Of a DNA stretch of 52,454 bases, positions 33,490 to 42,457 are shown piece after piece. A program made the position numbers and the translations under genes. This DNA comes from Burkholderia sp. S171. GTDB lineage: Bacteria > Pseudomonadota > Gammaproteobacteria > Burkholderiales > Burkholderiaceae. Location of the stretch: assembly GCF_009766085.1 (NCBI RefSeq), contig NZ_LMUF01000053.1:1-52454 (forward strand). Direction: 5' to 3'. The stretch's first letter is position 1; each line of letters opens with the position of its first letter. The notes below the pieces were generated by a model. That model searched no databases, was not told the DNA's origin, and was given only the letters and a program-made list of their open reading frames with translations.

Positions 33490-34380
33490 TCAGCAAGCCG
33501 CTCGCTGCTGCCGCAAGATCCTCACAAAGTTCAGCACCGTCGGCGCCTTTTCGCGCTGCCGGTGGACCAACGCGATACCCGTCGAAAGCGGCTTGCCTTG
33601 CAGTTCGTGATACGACACGCCTTCAACCTGGATTTGCCGCATCGACGCGGGCACCACGGCAACGCCGAATCCGGCCGCGACGAGATTCGCCGCCGATGAT
33701 ATCTGTGGCGACTCCATGCCGATCGATGGCGCGAAGCCGGCCTCGCGGCAGGCGCTGATGATCGAGTCGTATAGATCGGGGCCGATCGGCCGCGGAAAGA
33801 GGATGAACGGATCGTCCGCAAGGTTTGCCAGGTCGACGCGTCGTCGCCGGTTCAAGCGATGGTTCGCCGGCAGCACCGCCAGCATGTCCTCGTCGACTAG
33901 CGGTTCGACGATCAGATCCCGGCAATTCAACGGCATGCGCACCAGAGCAGCGTCAAGTTGCCGCTCGGCGACCCGGTCGAGCAGCAGCGAGCTATTGCTT
34001 TCCTCACAACTGATCGCGACATGCTCATATGCATGCCGATACTTCTGCATTGTTGTCGCGACCATGGGATGAAACACCGTGGAGCCCGCGAACCCGAGCG
34101 ATAGCCGTCCCGTCTCCCCGCGTCCCGCGTTCTGTACTTCAACGAGCGCCTCCTGCGCGTCCTCGACAATGCGCCGCGCGCTCTTACGGAAGAGCCGTCC
34201 CGCCTCGGTTAATTCCACGCGGCGCGGATGTCTGACAAAGAGCTGCGTGCCGATCTCTCGCTCGAGCTTCAGGATCTGCTGGCTCAAGGGCGGCTGGGCG
34301 ATTCCCAGATGCGCCGCGGCATCGGTGAAATGCAGGTGCTCGGCGACGGCGAGGAAGTAGCGCAACTGACGAAATTCCAT
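33490..34380 (-). CDS. LysR-family regulator (CatR/BenM-like group)
   Basis: 296-residue regulator beginning MEFRQLRYFLAVAEHLHFT, with PPLSQQILKLEREIG as recognition helix, the classic opening of the CatM/BenM/CbbR-like branch. The effector domain (about 92-290) keeps DAALVRMPL and LVAAGFGVAVVP. It is divergent from the D-lactate dehydrogenase gene across 155 bases that contain ATTGGACTAAT near 34415, a possible LysR box, and is upstream of the bicupin gene on the same strand. Either neighbour may be its target. Confidence 0.9.
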   Translation of the reverse strand: MEFRQLRYFLAVAEHLHFTDAAAHLGIAQPPLSQQILKLEREIGTQLFVRHPRRVELTEAGRLFRKSARRIVEDAQEALVEVQNAGRGETGRLSLGFAGSTVFHPMVATTMQKYRHAYEHVAISCEESNSSLLLDRVAERQLDAALVRMPLNCRDLIVEPLVDEDMLAVLPANHRLNRRRRVDLANLADDPFILFPRPIGPDLYDSIISACREAGFAPSIGMESPQISSAANLVAAGFGVAVVPASMRQIQVEGVSYHELQGKPLSTGIALVHRQREKAPTVLNFVRILRQQRAAC

Positions 34381-34535
34381 ATCTTTTTCGTCTCCAAAAA
34401 GCGGCTTCAAGATATTGGACTAATGACCGGCCTGATTTTAACCTTTGCGTCAACTTGATGCGCTCAGAGGCCGCACGCAAAGCGGCGGGATGAAGCCGCT
34501 GCGCGTCACGCTCAATTTTTCATCAGGAGAATTCG

Positions 34536-36281
34536 ATGTCAGCAACGCGCGCACCCCTAGCCACGCTCCCGTCCGACGGGCCTCGCACGCTGATTGCGGA
34601 TTTGCGCAACATTGTCGGCGAGAAGCACACCCTGACGGATGACGACGCGACCCGCCGCTACCGCACGGGTTTTCGTTTTGGCGCGGGCAAGGCTCTCGCG
34701 GTTGTACGCCCCGGCACGATCGTCGAACAATGGAACGTGCTGCAGGCGTGCATCGCGGCCAATGTGATTGTCATCACGCAAGCGTCGAACACGGGCCTCA
34801 CGGGCGGCTCGACACCCGATGGCGATGATTATGATCGCGACGTCGTGATCGTTAGTACGACCCGCATGAACAAGGTGTACGTGATCAATGACGGCAAGCA
34901 GGTCGTCTGCCTTCCGGGGGCCACGCTCGACCAGTTGGAGAGCATGCTGAAGCCCCTTGGCCGCGAGCCACATTCGGTAATTGGTTCGAGCTGTATAGGC
35001 GCGTCGGTATTCGGCGGTGTCTGCAACAATTCGGGCGGTGCGCTGGTGCATCGCGGACCGGCGTATACGGAGATGGCGGTATTCGCGCAGGTCGATGCGA
35101 CAGGCAGGCTGAGCCTGGTCAACCATTTGGGAGTCGAGCTCGGAGAAGCGCCAGATGACATCCTTGGGCGGCTTGAACGTGGCGAGTTCTCTGATGCCAA
35201 TGTCCGGCACGACGCCGGCGCCGGATCGGACCACGGCTACGCGGCTCACGTGCGCGAGATCGATGCCGACACACCGGCACGCTTCAACGCCGATCCACAA
35301 CGACTCCATGAAGCGTCAGGCTCGGCCGGCAAGGTGATGGTGTTCGCGGTACGGCTCGACACGTTTCCGATCGAGCAGAACGCCAAGGTTTTTTATATTG
35401 GCACGAACCGGCCCGACGAGCTCACCGAAATCCGCCGTCACGCGTTGCACGATTTCGATTATCTGCCGATCTCGGGCGAGTACCTTCATCGCGACGCCTT
35501 CGATATTGCTGAGGAGTACGGCAAAGATACCTTCCTTGCAATTAACTATCTTGGTACGTCCCGACTGCCCGCCTTCTTCGGACTAAAGAGCCGTTTCGAC
35601 GCGCTGTGCGATCGCATCGGGTTTTTCCCTTCGCATGTCACCGACCGCGTCATGCAGGCGGCAAGCCGGCTGTTTCCAAACCATCTGCCGCCGCGCATGA
35701 AACAGTACCGTGACAAGTACGAACATCACTTGATGCTGAAGGTGAAGGCAGAAAGTGTCGAAGAAACGCGCGCGTTCCTTTCGTGCTACTTCGAAAGCGA
35801 AAACGCTACTGGCGGCTATTTCGAGTGCACCGACGACGAGGGCAGGAAAGCGTTTCTGCACCGCTTCGCGGCCGCCGGCGCCGCGGTTCGCTATCGCGCC
35901 GTGCATACCCGGGAAGTGGAGGACATCGTCGCGCTCGACATTGCACTGCGCCGCAACGACCGTGACTGGATGGAAACGTTGCCGCCTGACATTGAAGAGA
36001 CGATCGCTATCAAGCTGTATTACGGCCACTTCCTGTGCCACGTGTTTCACCAGGATTACATCGTCAAGAAGGGCAATGACTGCCTTGAAGTCGAACACAA
36101 GATGTGGACGCTGCTGGACCGCCGAGGTGCAGAATATCCGGCGGAACATAACGTTGGTCATCTGTACCACGCGAAACCCCAGCTTGCCGCGTTCTATCAA
36201 AAGCTCGATCCTTGCAACTGTTTCAACCCGGGGATCGGACGGACGTCGAAGTTCGCGAACTACCGGGAAGCGGCGGCTTAG
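34536..36281 (+). CDS. dld: Quinone-dependent D-lactate dehydrogenase
   Basis: 581-residue membrane-associated FAD enzyme that oxidises D-lactate to pyruvate and passes electrons to ubiquinone. The FAD-binding PCMH-type domain spans about residues 45-270, with QASNTGLTGGSTPDG and GSSCIGASVFGGVCNNSGG as cofactor motifs. The C-terminal half holds the Dld-specific membrane-binding and cap domains (HHLMLKVKAESVEETRAFL, HVFHQDYIVKKGNDC, CNCFNPGIGRT). Length agrees with E. coli Dld (571). It is divergent from a LysR gene, and a small frameshifted gene follows 12 bases downstream. Confidence 0.93.
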   Translation: MSATRAPLATLPSDGPRTLIADLRNIVGEKHTLTDDDATRRYRTGFRFGAGKALAVVRPGTIVEQWNVLQACIAANVIVITQASNTGLTGGSTPDGDDYDRDVVIVSTTRMNKVYVINDGKQVVCLPGATLDQLESMLKPLGREPHSVIGSSCIGASVFGGVCNNSGGALVHRGPAYTEMAVFAQVDATGRLSLVNHLGVELGEAPDDILGRLERGEFSDANVRHDAGAGSDHGYAAHVREIDADTPARFNADPQRLHEASGSAGKVMVFAVRLDTFPIEQNAKVFYIGTNRPDELTEIRRHALHDFDYLPISGEYLHRDAFDIAEEYGKDTFLAINYLGTSRLPAFFGLKSRFDALCDRIGFFPSHVTDRVMQAASRLFPNHLPPRMKQYRDKYEHHLMLKVKAESVEETRAFLSCYFESENATGGYFECTDDEGRKAFLHRFAAAGAAVRYRAVHTREVEDIVALDIALRRNDRDWMETLPPDIEETIAIKLYYGHFLCHVFHQDYIVKKGNDCLEVEHKMWTLLDRRGAEYPAEHNVGHLYHAKPQLAAFYQKLDPCNCFNPGIGRTSKFANYREAAA

Positions 36282-36286
36282 AGGAG
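36281..36286 (+). promoter_or_regulatory. Ribosome binding site for the GTG start of the frameshifted gene
   Basis: GAGGAG, partly overlapping the dld stop, 7 bases before the GTG at 36294. It supports that GTG as the original start. Confidence 0.6.
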
Positions 36287-36293
36287 AAGCACG

Positions 36294-36700
36294 GTGTTTG
36301 CGATCAAGGCAAAGATTGTCGATCCACGTGTGAACGCGTTCACGTTCACCGCGCAGAAAACGATGTACGGAGGCAAGCATATGCCAAAGGCGACACTGTT
36401 TTCGTGTTTGCGAGCGAGAATGAAGGCGGGCAAGGTCTTATCGCGCGTGGCATCGTTGCATCCGTCGAAGCGATCGCGAAGAAGCAAGGCGTACCCCGGC
36501 AAACGCCTCGTGTGAGTATTTGCGTCAGACGTACTGCGCTCGCGAAGCGAACATTGGGACGAAGCGACCTCAAGCAATTCACCAACTGGGATGACGGCCG
36601 TCCTGAGACTGAACTCAACTTCAAATTCTATCGGCAGGCAACGAACAAGATCGTGGGTATCTCGGAAGAAGCGGGGGCGTTTCTCGGTGCATTCTTCTAG
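36294..36700 (+). pseudogene. Small gene of unknown function broken by a one-base frameshift
   Basis: From GTG 36294 the frame reads MFAIKAKIVDPRVNAFTFTA and MYGGKH to about 36380. The neighbouring frame then carries the clear continuation AKGDTVFVFASENEGG, RQTPRVSICVRRTALAKR, and TELNFKFYRQATNKIVG to a stop at 36700. Joining them by one missing base at 36378-36382 gives about 135 residues of consistent style. The broken product ends after 73 residues. There is no slippery heptamer at the junction, so programmed frameshifting is unlikely. It follows dld by 12 bases and was probably co-transcribed. I do not know the family; the beta-rich N terminus recalls PUA/EVE-like folds only faintly. Confidence 0.7.
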
Positions 36701-36789
36701 CGTACTCGACTTTCGTTCTCCGACAGTTCTCTGACTGAATCCGACGACCAAAGCCGCCGACTATCCCGGGCGCGAACGAAACCAGAACC

Positions 36790-38142
36790 CTACCCAACCA
36801 CCTTCGGCCGTGACGCCTCGCTCAAATGCGCACGCACGAAGCCGACGTGTTCGCGGAGTACATAAAAAGCATCGGCATGCGCGAGCGGCATCCGCAACGT
36901 ATTGAGCGATTCCTCGATCTCGTCGAGTTCCGCTACGAGCGCCTTTCGCTCGTCCTCCGTCGAACTGGTCAGCGCGCTGCGTTCTATGGCGATGAGCGCG
37001 CCGTAATACCGATAGATCCGCGATCTCACGCGCCACGCATACAACGCGGGAATCAGGCGCAAAGCCGGGATCAGCAATACGGCTACGGGCAACAGCAGTA
37101 CAAGTATCCGGTCAGCAATGCTGGCGAGCCAGAAGGGCAGGATGCGGTAGAGGAAACTTTTCCCCGACTTGTAATAGCGCGTGGCCTCTTCGCTGATCGG
37201 GTATTCGCGGGCGACCGGACTGGGAAACTGCCCGGCCTTTTGCAGCAGCCCTGGCATTCCGTGGACTTCCTGCGCAGCCTCAATGACCAGATCCGATATG
37301 GCCGGGTGCAAGTTCTGCCGCGCGAGGATCTCGACGGTCGGGCCGATCAGATGCAAGGTTTGCGGCGGTATTTTTCGCCGGAGATCGAGCACACCCGGGG
37401 GCAGGTCGATCTCATCCAGATACGGAAAGAGTCGCGTATAGGCGCTGGCTTCCGCGAAATCCATGAAGGAAACACCTGGTATGCTCAGCAACCTCAGCAT
37501 CAACCCCCGCGTGGTCGAGTCGCCATTGAGCATCGCTGCATCAACGTTGCCGGCCACCAGTTGCTTTGCCGCGTCCATGCCGTCGAGCGGCACGAGTTGA
37601 GTAGCGCCGCCCGGTGCTATGCCGTTGGCTTCGAGCAGACTGAGTGACAAGCGGCGGGTGCCGCTGCCCTCGCGTCCAATTGCGATTCTCTTGCCTTCAA
37701 GGTCCGATAACTGCGTCAACCCCTTGCCGCGATAGAACACGACGATGGGGACGTAAAAGACACTCCCGAGCGACATCAGCGACGACCTGGCCGCTGCATC
37801 CGACACGCCTCCTTGGACCAGCGCAAGATCGACATGGCTTTTGGGGTCCATGAGTCGCTGCAGGTTCTGCACTGATCCGTCGGATTCGAGCACCTTGAGG
37901 GTGACACCATTGCGCGCCAGGATTTTTTTGTACTCGTCGGCGGTATGCAGGAGCGCGCTGTCTTGAGGACCGGCGCTGATCGTGATGGTTCTGGGCGGTG
38001 CCGGGTCCGCCAGCCACACGATCAACCCGATCATGACGATGAAAAACAGCGCGAACGGTGCCGACGTCAGCGAAAGATCGCGCCAGGCCACATGAGAGTG
38101 GTCGTGCGAAAAACGCGGAGGATGCGGACGATGTTGTTTCAT
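36790..38142 (-). CDS. TAXI-family solute-binding protein with membrane anchors
   Basis: 450-residue protein. An N-terminal membrane segment (FALFFIVMIGLIVWLA, about 32-47) precedes a TAXI-type binding domain (about 52-330) with GREGSGTRRLSLSLLEANGI as its hallmark. A C-terminal hydrophobic pair (about 340-385) and a coiled, charged tail follow. TAXI receptors normally deliver substrate to TRAP membrane subunits, but none is encoded nearby, and the anchors at both ends suggest a membrane-held sensor or receptor. I prefer the ATG at 38142; a GTG at 38166 is possible. It lies downstream of the ten-gene operon on the same strand but after a hairpin. Confidence 0.82.
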   Translation of the reverse strand: MKQHRPHPPRFSHDHSHVAWRDLSLTSAPFALFFIVMIGLIVWLADPAPPRTITISAGPQDSALLHTADEYKKILARNGVTLKVLESDGSVQNLQRLMDPKSHVDLALVQGGVSDAAARSSLMSLGSVFYVPIVVFYRGKGLTQLSDLEGKRIAIGREGSGTRRLSLSLLEANGIAPGGATQLVPLDGMDAAKQLVAGNVDAAMLNGDSTTRGLMLRLLSIPGVSFMDFAEASAYTRLFPYLDEIDLPPGVLDLRRKIPPQTLHLIGPTVEILARQNLHPAISDLVIEAAQEVHGMPGLLQKAGQFPSPVAREYPISEEATRYYKSGKSFLYRILPFWLASIADRILVLLLPVAVLLIPALRLIPALYAWRVRSRIYRYYGALIAIERSALTSSTEDERKALVAELDEIEESLNTLRMPLAHADAFYVLREHVGFVRAHLSEASRPKVVG

Positions 38143-38347
38143 GAGACCCCGAGGGAAAAGCCTCACACTTTTAGGAATGACATCAAGCCGTAGTCAGGCG
38201 GCGTTCAACTGGAGCACAGTCTGTGCCTTAAAGGATACGCGTGCCGAAGCAGACCTGACCTAGCGCAGAGTTTATAGGGGAAGTCGGAAGTCTAGGGAGA
38301 AATGCCCGGCGTCGTTATGCGCAGGGCGATCTGAAGAATCAGTAGGA

Positions 38348-38367
38348 GCGCCGGACTGAGCCGGCGC
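38348..38367 (-). terminator. Hairpin after the ten-gene operon
   Basis: 7-bp GC stem GCGCCGG (38348-38354) and CCGGCGC (38361-38367) with a 6-base loop, 35 bases beyond the last stop of the minus-strand operon. The following minus-strand bases are only moderately T-rich. Confidence 0.5.
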
Positions 38368-38402
38368 CTTGCTGATAGTTAGTCCTTGCTGGCGCCACCC
38401 GC

Positions 38403-38981
38403 TTATCCCACCGGCTCGCCAAGATTAAGCATCAACCGGTTGGCCCACGCGAAGATGGCAATGGAGTGAATCAGGTCGAGGATCTCGTCGTCGCTCAATC
38501 CCACATCGCGCAGCGCCCGCAACTGCGCCGGCTCAACCTGACCCGGCGTAAGCGTCAGGTCGATAGACGCCAGCACAATCGCCTTCTCGCGCGGCGACGT
38601 TCCAGCGGTAGCCGGATCGTTAAAAACCTGCTCGATCACATCGTCGCGTTTCGCCAGTTGCTCGAAACGCTGCGCATGCACGGACGCACAATACACGCAG
38701 CCATTGACCCGCGAGACGACCGTCGACGCCAGTTCCCGCTCCGCCCGCGGCAAGCCGCCCGGCGCATACATGATTGCGTTAAAGGCTGCCGAGCGTTGCC
38801 GCAGGATTTCCGGTTGATGCACGAGGAACAGGTAATAGTCGGATTCCTTCGCCTTCGGATGGCTCTCTTCGAGCACGCTTATCTGCTCGGGCGAGGCATC
38901 GGCGAGTTCCACCACGTCCAGCCATGCGTCCCATCCCAGCACGCGATTCGTGAAGCCATGCGCTTCAATTAGCCGGCTCAT
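38403..38981 (-). CDS. AhpD-like alkylhydroperoxidase-domain protein (catalytic CMD partner)
   Basis: 192-residue carboxymuconolactone-decarboxylase-fold protein. The full AhpD relay is visible at exact spacing: E83, then C95 and C98 in NGCVYCASVH, then H102, matching E118, C130, C133 and H137 of M. tuberculosis AhpD. It should be a thiol-based peroxidase or disulfide reductase. From memory it resembles the Avi_7169-type family found in transporter operons. The start overlaps the stop of the preceding CMD gene by four bases (ATGA). It is the last gene of the ten-gene unit and probably forms a complex with its neighbour. Confidence 0.85.
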   Translation of the reverse strand: MSRLIEAHGFTNRVLGWDAWLDVVELADASPEQISVLEESHPKAKESDYYLFLVHQPEILRQRSAAFNAIMYAPGGLPRAERELASTVVSRVNGCVYCASVHAQRFEQLAKRDDVIEQVFNDPATAGTSPREKAIVLASIDLTLTPGQVEPAQLRALRDVGLSDDEILDLIHSIAIFAWANRLMLNLGEPVG

Positions 38982-39502
38982 GCTGCCTCCGTTGCATTCA
39001 AGACCTGCAGCGCGCGCAAACCGGCCGTCAGGCGAATCTGATAAGAAAGAAACGCGATCAACTGCGCGAGGGCGACCACGGCGGGTGTCGGAATGCCGGC
39101 GGCGGGCAATCGTTCGAGCGCGGTCTTATCGCCATCTATGGGGGCTTCAATCAGCGTGCGCGTGAAGCTGAGCATTGCGCGCAAGCGCGGCTCCTGAGTG
39201 TCGATCGAACCTTGTGCGACTTGGTCGATCACGACACGGTCCGCATCGATCGAAGCAAGCCGTTCCGCATAATGTATCGCTAATGCAGGGGTTTTCGACA
39301 ACGTGCAGGCATACAACGCCACAAGCAAACGGTCGGTCAGCGACAAATCCGGCAATGCCGGATCGAATAACGCGTCGTAGCTGCGCTGCGTCGCGGCCGC
39401 GACTTTATCGCGTTTATGCCGCGTTATGTAGGCCGGCGAACCGGACGTAAGGCCGGCAATCCGGTCGACAATATCGGTGCTGAGATCGTAGGTGTCTGTC
39501 AT
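38978..39502 (-). CDS. CMD-domain protein lacking the redox cysteines
   Basis: 174-residue helical protein of the carboxymuconolactone-decarboxylase-like group, from memory of the Avi_7170 type. The part equivalent to the AhpD active site (DRLLVALYACTLSKTPA, then AIHYAERL) keeps the histidine (H77) but reads K-T-P-A where CxxC should be; the only nearby cysteine is C66. It is therefore probably non-catalytic and may pair with the intact protein encoded next. ATG at 39502 overlaps the stop of the hydrolase gene by four bases. The longer upstream frame overlaps that gene and is discarded. Confidence 0.8.
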   Translation of the reverse strand: MTDTYDLSTDIVDRIAGLTSGSPAYITRHKRDKVAAATQRSYDALFDPALPDLSLTDRLLVALYACTLSKTPALAIHYAERLASIDADRVVIDQVAQGSIDTQEPRLRAMLSFTRTLIEAPIDGDKTALERLPAAGIPTPAVVALAQLIAFLSYQIRLTAGLRALQVLNATEAA

Positions 39503-40833
39503 GAATGCTCCTGCCTGGAAGAGTTGCCAGCGCTTTTTGATGCGAGAGAATGAACGGCTGCGTCGAGAAAAGCCAGCACTTCGCGCCACGATGATTCATC
39601 GGCGCGTGCGTTCGCTGCGGGTTCTCCGCCGCCCGTGCTGATGCGTCCGGAAACGGGATGCGCATACACGAGTTGCGTGGTCGGCACGTACGGGAAAACG
39701 ATCGCATGGCCGGCGTTATCGAAGTCGAGATGGCGCACCGGGTACGCATGCTTTTGCTCTTCAAGCCGTTCCACGACCATGCGCGAATAGTCGGAGGAGG
39801 GCCACGAACCATCGTCGGTAGCGGAGAGCAGCAGCACCGGCCCATCGGTATTCTCGACGCGAATCCGGGCGCGCTCTACCGCTTCCTTATCGAGTAATGC
39901 AGTTCGAATTGCGCGTTCATGACGGTGCGGCGGCGGGCCATCGTCGAAGGGTTTCCAACTTGCCGTGCGGTTGTTTTCCCACAGGTGCGGCAGCGGCTTG
40001 CCATCGAGCAGCCAGGTTGGACCTTCGCGACCTGTCGCCGGATCGGCAGCATTCTGCGCACTGTGAACGACTGCGCCCGGCACATAACCGATCACCGCCT
40101 TGATGCGATCCGGATACGTTGCACCGAGCAGCAACGCGAGTTCGCCGCCGCGCGATTGCCCGCTTACGGCAATAAAGCCAAACGCCGGTTGCAACTCGCG
40201 CGCGATCCAGTCGAGCGCGCGGCGAAAGTATTCGAGCGGCGTATTGGAGATGTAGTCGGACAGCCCCGGCGTCTTGAAGTAACCCAGCGCGAGGGCGGCG
40301 TATCCGCGCGATGCGTAAAGCGCTCCACGCGGTTCGTTGATGCCGCCGCCCGACCCGTTGAGTACAAGCACGACCGGATGCGGTCCGGGCGTTGCGGGCA
40401 GGAACAAGGTGCCGACACAGCCGTCAACGCGCATGTCGCGCCGTTGCACGCCGGGCGCCATCAGCCGTTGTATCAGCAGCGTGGCGCTCAGCACCTGTCC
40501 GCGTTCATCGATCACCTCAATGCAGGTCGACAACGCGTCCGAGACATCGGCAGGAAACACTTCGCGTTTGCCCGCTTCAACGGGAACTTGCGACCAGATG
40601 AGTCCCATCGCCGATACACCGCTGTAGTCGCCTTCAACCGGCGCATCGCGTGCAAGGTCGATGACGCCGTGGTCATCGGCACGGAAGACCGCGCTACTCG
40701 TCCAGACGGTGCCCGCGCCGCGCACCGTCTGTGTGCGAAGCGTAAGCAATGAACCCGCGCGCGCACCGCTCGCTGTAATGTGCCGCGCAACGTCGATCAG
40801 ATCATCGGCCGGTGTTACCGTGATGTCGATCAT
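39499..40833 (-). CDS. BAAT/acyl-CoA thioesterase-like hydrolase
   Basis: 444-residue two-domain hydrolase. The N-terminal beta-sandwich (about 5-125) resembles the acyl-CoA thioester hydrolase/BAAT N-terminal domain. The C-terminal alpha/beta hydrolase (about 145-420) has nucleophile S227 in GQSRGG, an acid in ATDDGSWP, and H in DNAGHAI. Serine rather than cysteine at the nucleophile suits thioesterase or ester/amide hydrolysis. It starts seven bases after the binding-protein gene and overlaps the next gene by four bases, so it is part of the uptake operon and may act on the imported compound or its activated form. Confidence 0.85.
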   Translation of the reverse strand: MIDITVTPADDLIDVARHITASGARAGSLLTLRTQTVRGAGTVWTSSAVFRADDHGVIDLARDAPVEGDYSGVSAMGLIWSQVPVEAGKREVFPADVSDALSTCIEVIDERGQVLSATLLIQRLMAPGVQRRDMRVDGCVGTLFLPATPGPHPVVLVLNGSGGGINEPRGALYASRGYAALALGYFKTPGLSDYISNTPLEYFRRALDWIARELQPAFGFIAVSGQSRGGELALLLGATYPDRIKAVIGYVPGAVVHSAQNAADPATGREGPTWLLDGKPLPHLWENNRTASWKPFDDGPPPHRHERAIRTALLDKEAVERARIRVENTDGPVLLLSATDDGSWPSSDYSRMVVERLEEQKHAYPVRHLDFDNAGHAIVFPYVPTTQLVYAHPVSGRISTGGGEPAANARADESSWREVLAFLDAAVHSLASKSAGNSSRQEHS

Positions 40834-40840
40834 GATGGCC

Positions 40841-42418
40841 TCAACCGCCGCTACGCGTAACCATCATCGCCGTCGTCCGGTCGCTGACCGCCGGTGCCAC
40901 TTTCAAGCCTTTCTTCGCGGCCCAGATGTTCTCGTAGTGAAAGAGCGGAATGATGCCCACGTCGTCGCTCACGACCTTCACCGACTGCCGCAAAATGGCT
41001 TCGCGCTTGGTTGCATCGAACTCGGCCGTAGCGGCGTCGAGCGCATGGTCAACAGCGGGGCTGCTATAACGGCCCCAGTTCGACGAACCAATGCCCTTCT
41101 TCGGATCAACCGTACCGAGAATGTTGACGAGCGCATAGCTTGCTTCGCCCGTGCCGTTACCCCACGCAATCATGCTCACCGCAAACTCGTTTTTGTTTGC
41201 GCGGCTGGCGTAACTGGCCCACGGCATGACCTCGACCTTCGTCTTCACGCCAACGCGCGTCCAGAATTGCGCCACGGCCTGCGCCGTTTCGGGCGCTTGC
41301 GGATAACGGTCGTTAGGCACGCTGAGCGTCAACTGGAAGCCGTCCGGAAAGCCCGCTTCGGCCAGTAGCTTCTTTGCCTGGACCGGGTCGTTCGGGATGT
41401 CCTTCACGTCGGGGTTGTAGCCGAAGGTCTTGGCCGGCATCCACTGGTTGGCAACCGTTGCCGCGCCTTGCAGGATGCGGTCAGTGATGGCTGGGCGATT
41501 GATCGCCAGCGACAACGCGCGGCGCACGCGCACATCGAGCAGCGGATTCTTGGCCAACGGCTTGCCGGCGTTATCGGTAATGTATGGGCTCGGACCTTCA
41601 CGGAAACTCGGCTGAAGTATTAGCACGCGCAGGCCCGGATACGCGAACACGGATACCTTCGGCGACTGCTTGAGACGGGGCAGATCAGAGACGGAGACCT
41701 TGTCGATCATATCCACATCGCCGGACAGCAATGCTGCGGTGCGTGCCGCCGCGTTGCTCACATAGCGGTAATTCACCTTGTCCCAGATCGGCTTGGCGCC
41801 CCAGTAGGCATCGTTACGCGTCATCACCACGCGGTCCCCCGGCAAGTACGAAACAAACTTGTACGGCCCGGAGCCGATCATCGCGCGACCGGAGTTGTAG
41901 TCTTCCGTCGTCGACTTCTCGCCCACATGCTTGCTCACGATATGAACGGAGGTCAGGTTCAGCGGCAGGTCCGGCGTCGGCGAGCTGGTCTTGATGATCA
42001 GCGTGTACGGATCGGGCGCGGTGACGGACGCGATAGTGCGCAGATAACCGGCGAAGGTGGCGATGGTTCCCGGCACATTGCGCGCCCGCTGATACGAATA
42101 GATCACGTCGTCCGCGGTGAACGGTGTGCCGTCCTGCCACTTGACGTCATGACGCAGCTTGAATTCCCATGTGTCGTTGCCGGTCGATTTCCAGCTTGTC
42201 GCGAGTCCCGGCGCGAGGACGTTGTTGTGATTCTCGACCAGCAGGTCCCAGAAGTGCAGGTCGACGGAGCGGTCGCCCGCGTAGTTGTTCAGTTGCGGAT
42301 CGAGCGACGAGAGCGGATCGGCGAACGCAATATTGAGCGTTTGCGCCGACGCGGCCGAACTGAACAATGCCGCAGTGGCGAGCGTGGCGGTCAGCGTGGA
42401 AAGGACCAGGCGTTTCAC
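40841..42418 (-). CDS. Dpp/Opp/Nik-type periplasmic binding protein
   Basis: 525-residue type II solute receptor (SBP family 5). The signal peptide is residues 1-25, cut after SSAASA. The mature protein has DPLSSLDPQLNNY near its start, WEFKLRHDVKWQDGTPFTADDVIYSYQRA as the family signature, and the typical ALSLAINRPAI helix. Relatives bind peptides, opines, nickel or glutathione; the ligand here cannot be read. It follows the ATPase gene by 39 bases, the largest gap in the operon, which may allow stronger translation of the receptor. Confidence 0.92.
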   Translation of the reverse strand: MKRLVLSTLTATLATAALFSSAASAQTLNIAFADPLSSLDPQLNNYAGDRSVDLHFWDLLVENHNNVLAPGLATSWKSTGNDTWEFKLRHDVKWQDGTPFTADDVIYSYQRARNVPGTIATFAGYLRTIASVTAPDPYTLIIKTSSPTPDLPLNLTSVHIVSKHVGEKSTTEDYNSGRAMIGSGPYKFVSYLPGDRVVMTRNDAYWGAKPIWDKVNYRYVSNAAARTAALLSGDVDMIDKVSVSDLPRLKQSPKVSVFAYPGLRVLILQPSFREGPSPYITDNAGKPLAKNPLLDVRVRRALSLAINRPAITDRILQGAATVANQWMPAKTFGYNPDVKDIPNDPVQAKKLLAEAGFPDGFQLTLSVPNDRYPQAPETAQAVAQFWTRVGVKTKVEVMPWASYASRANKNEFAVSMIAWGNGTGEASYALVNILGTVDPKKGIGSSNWGRYSSPAVDHALDAATAEFDATKREAILRQSVKVVSDDVGIIPLFHYENIWAAKKGLKVAPAVSDRTTAMMVTRSGG

Positions 42419-42457
42419 GATGCAATTCCTTTTTATTAAGTGTGTTCTGGATTGAAC

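Noticed and set aside
36378..36390. Programmed -1 frameshifting in the gene after dld
   Set aside because: No X-XXY-YYZ slippery heptamer in phase and no strong downstream stem seen; a single-base loss explains the pattern better.
36278..36751. 157-residue minus-strand frame opposite the frameshifted gene
   Set aside because: The plus strand gives a coherent protein in two joined frames with a ribosome site; the minus frame has none.
39919..40752. 277-residue plus-strand frame opposite the acyl hydrolase
   Set aside because: No ribosome site, no recognisable motif, opposite a well-supported gene.
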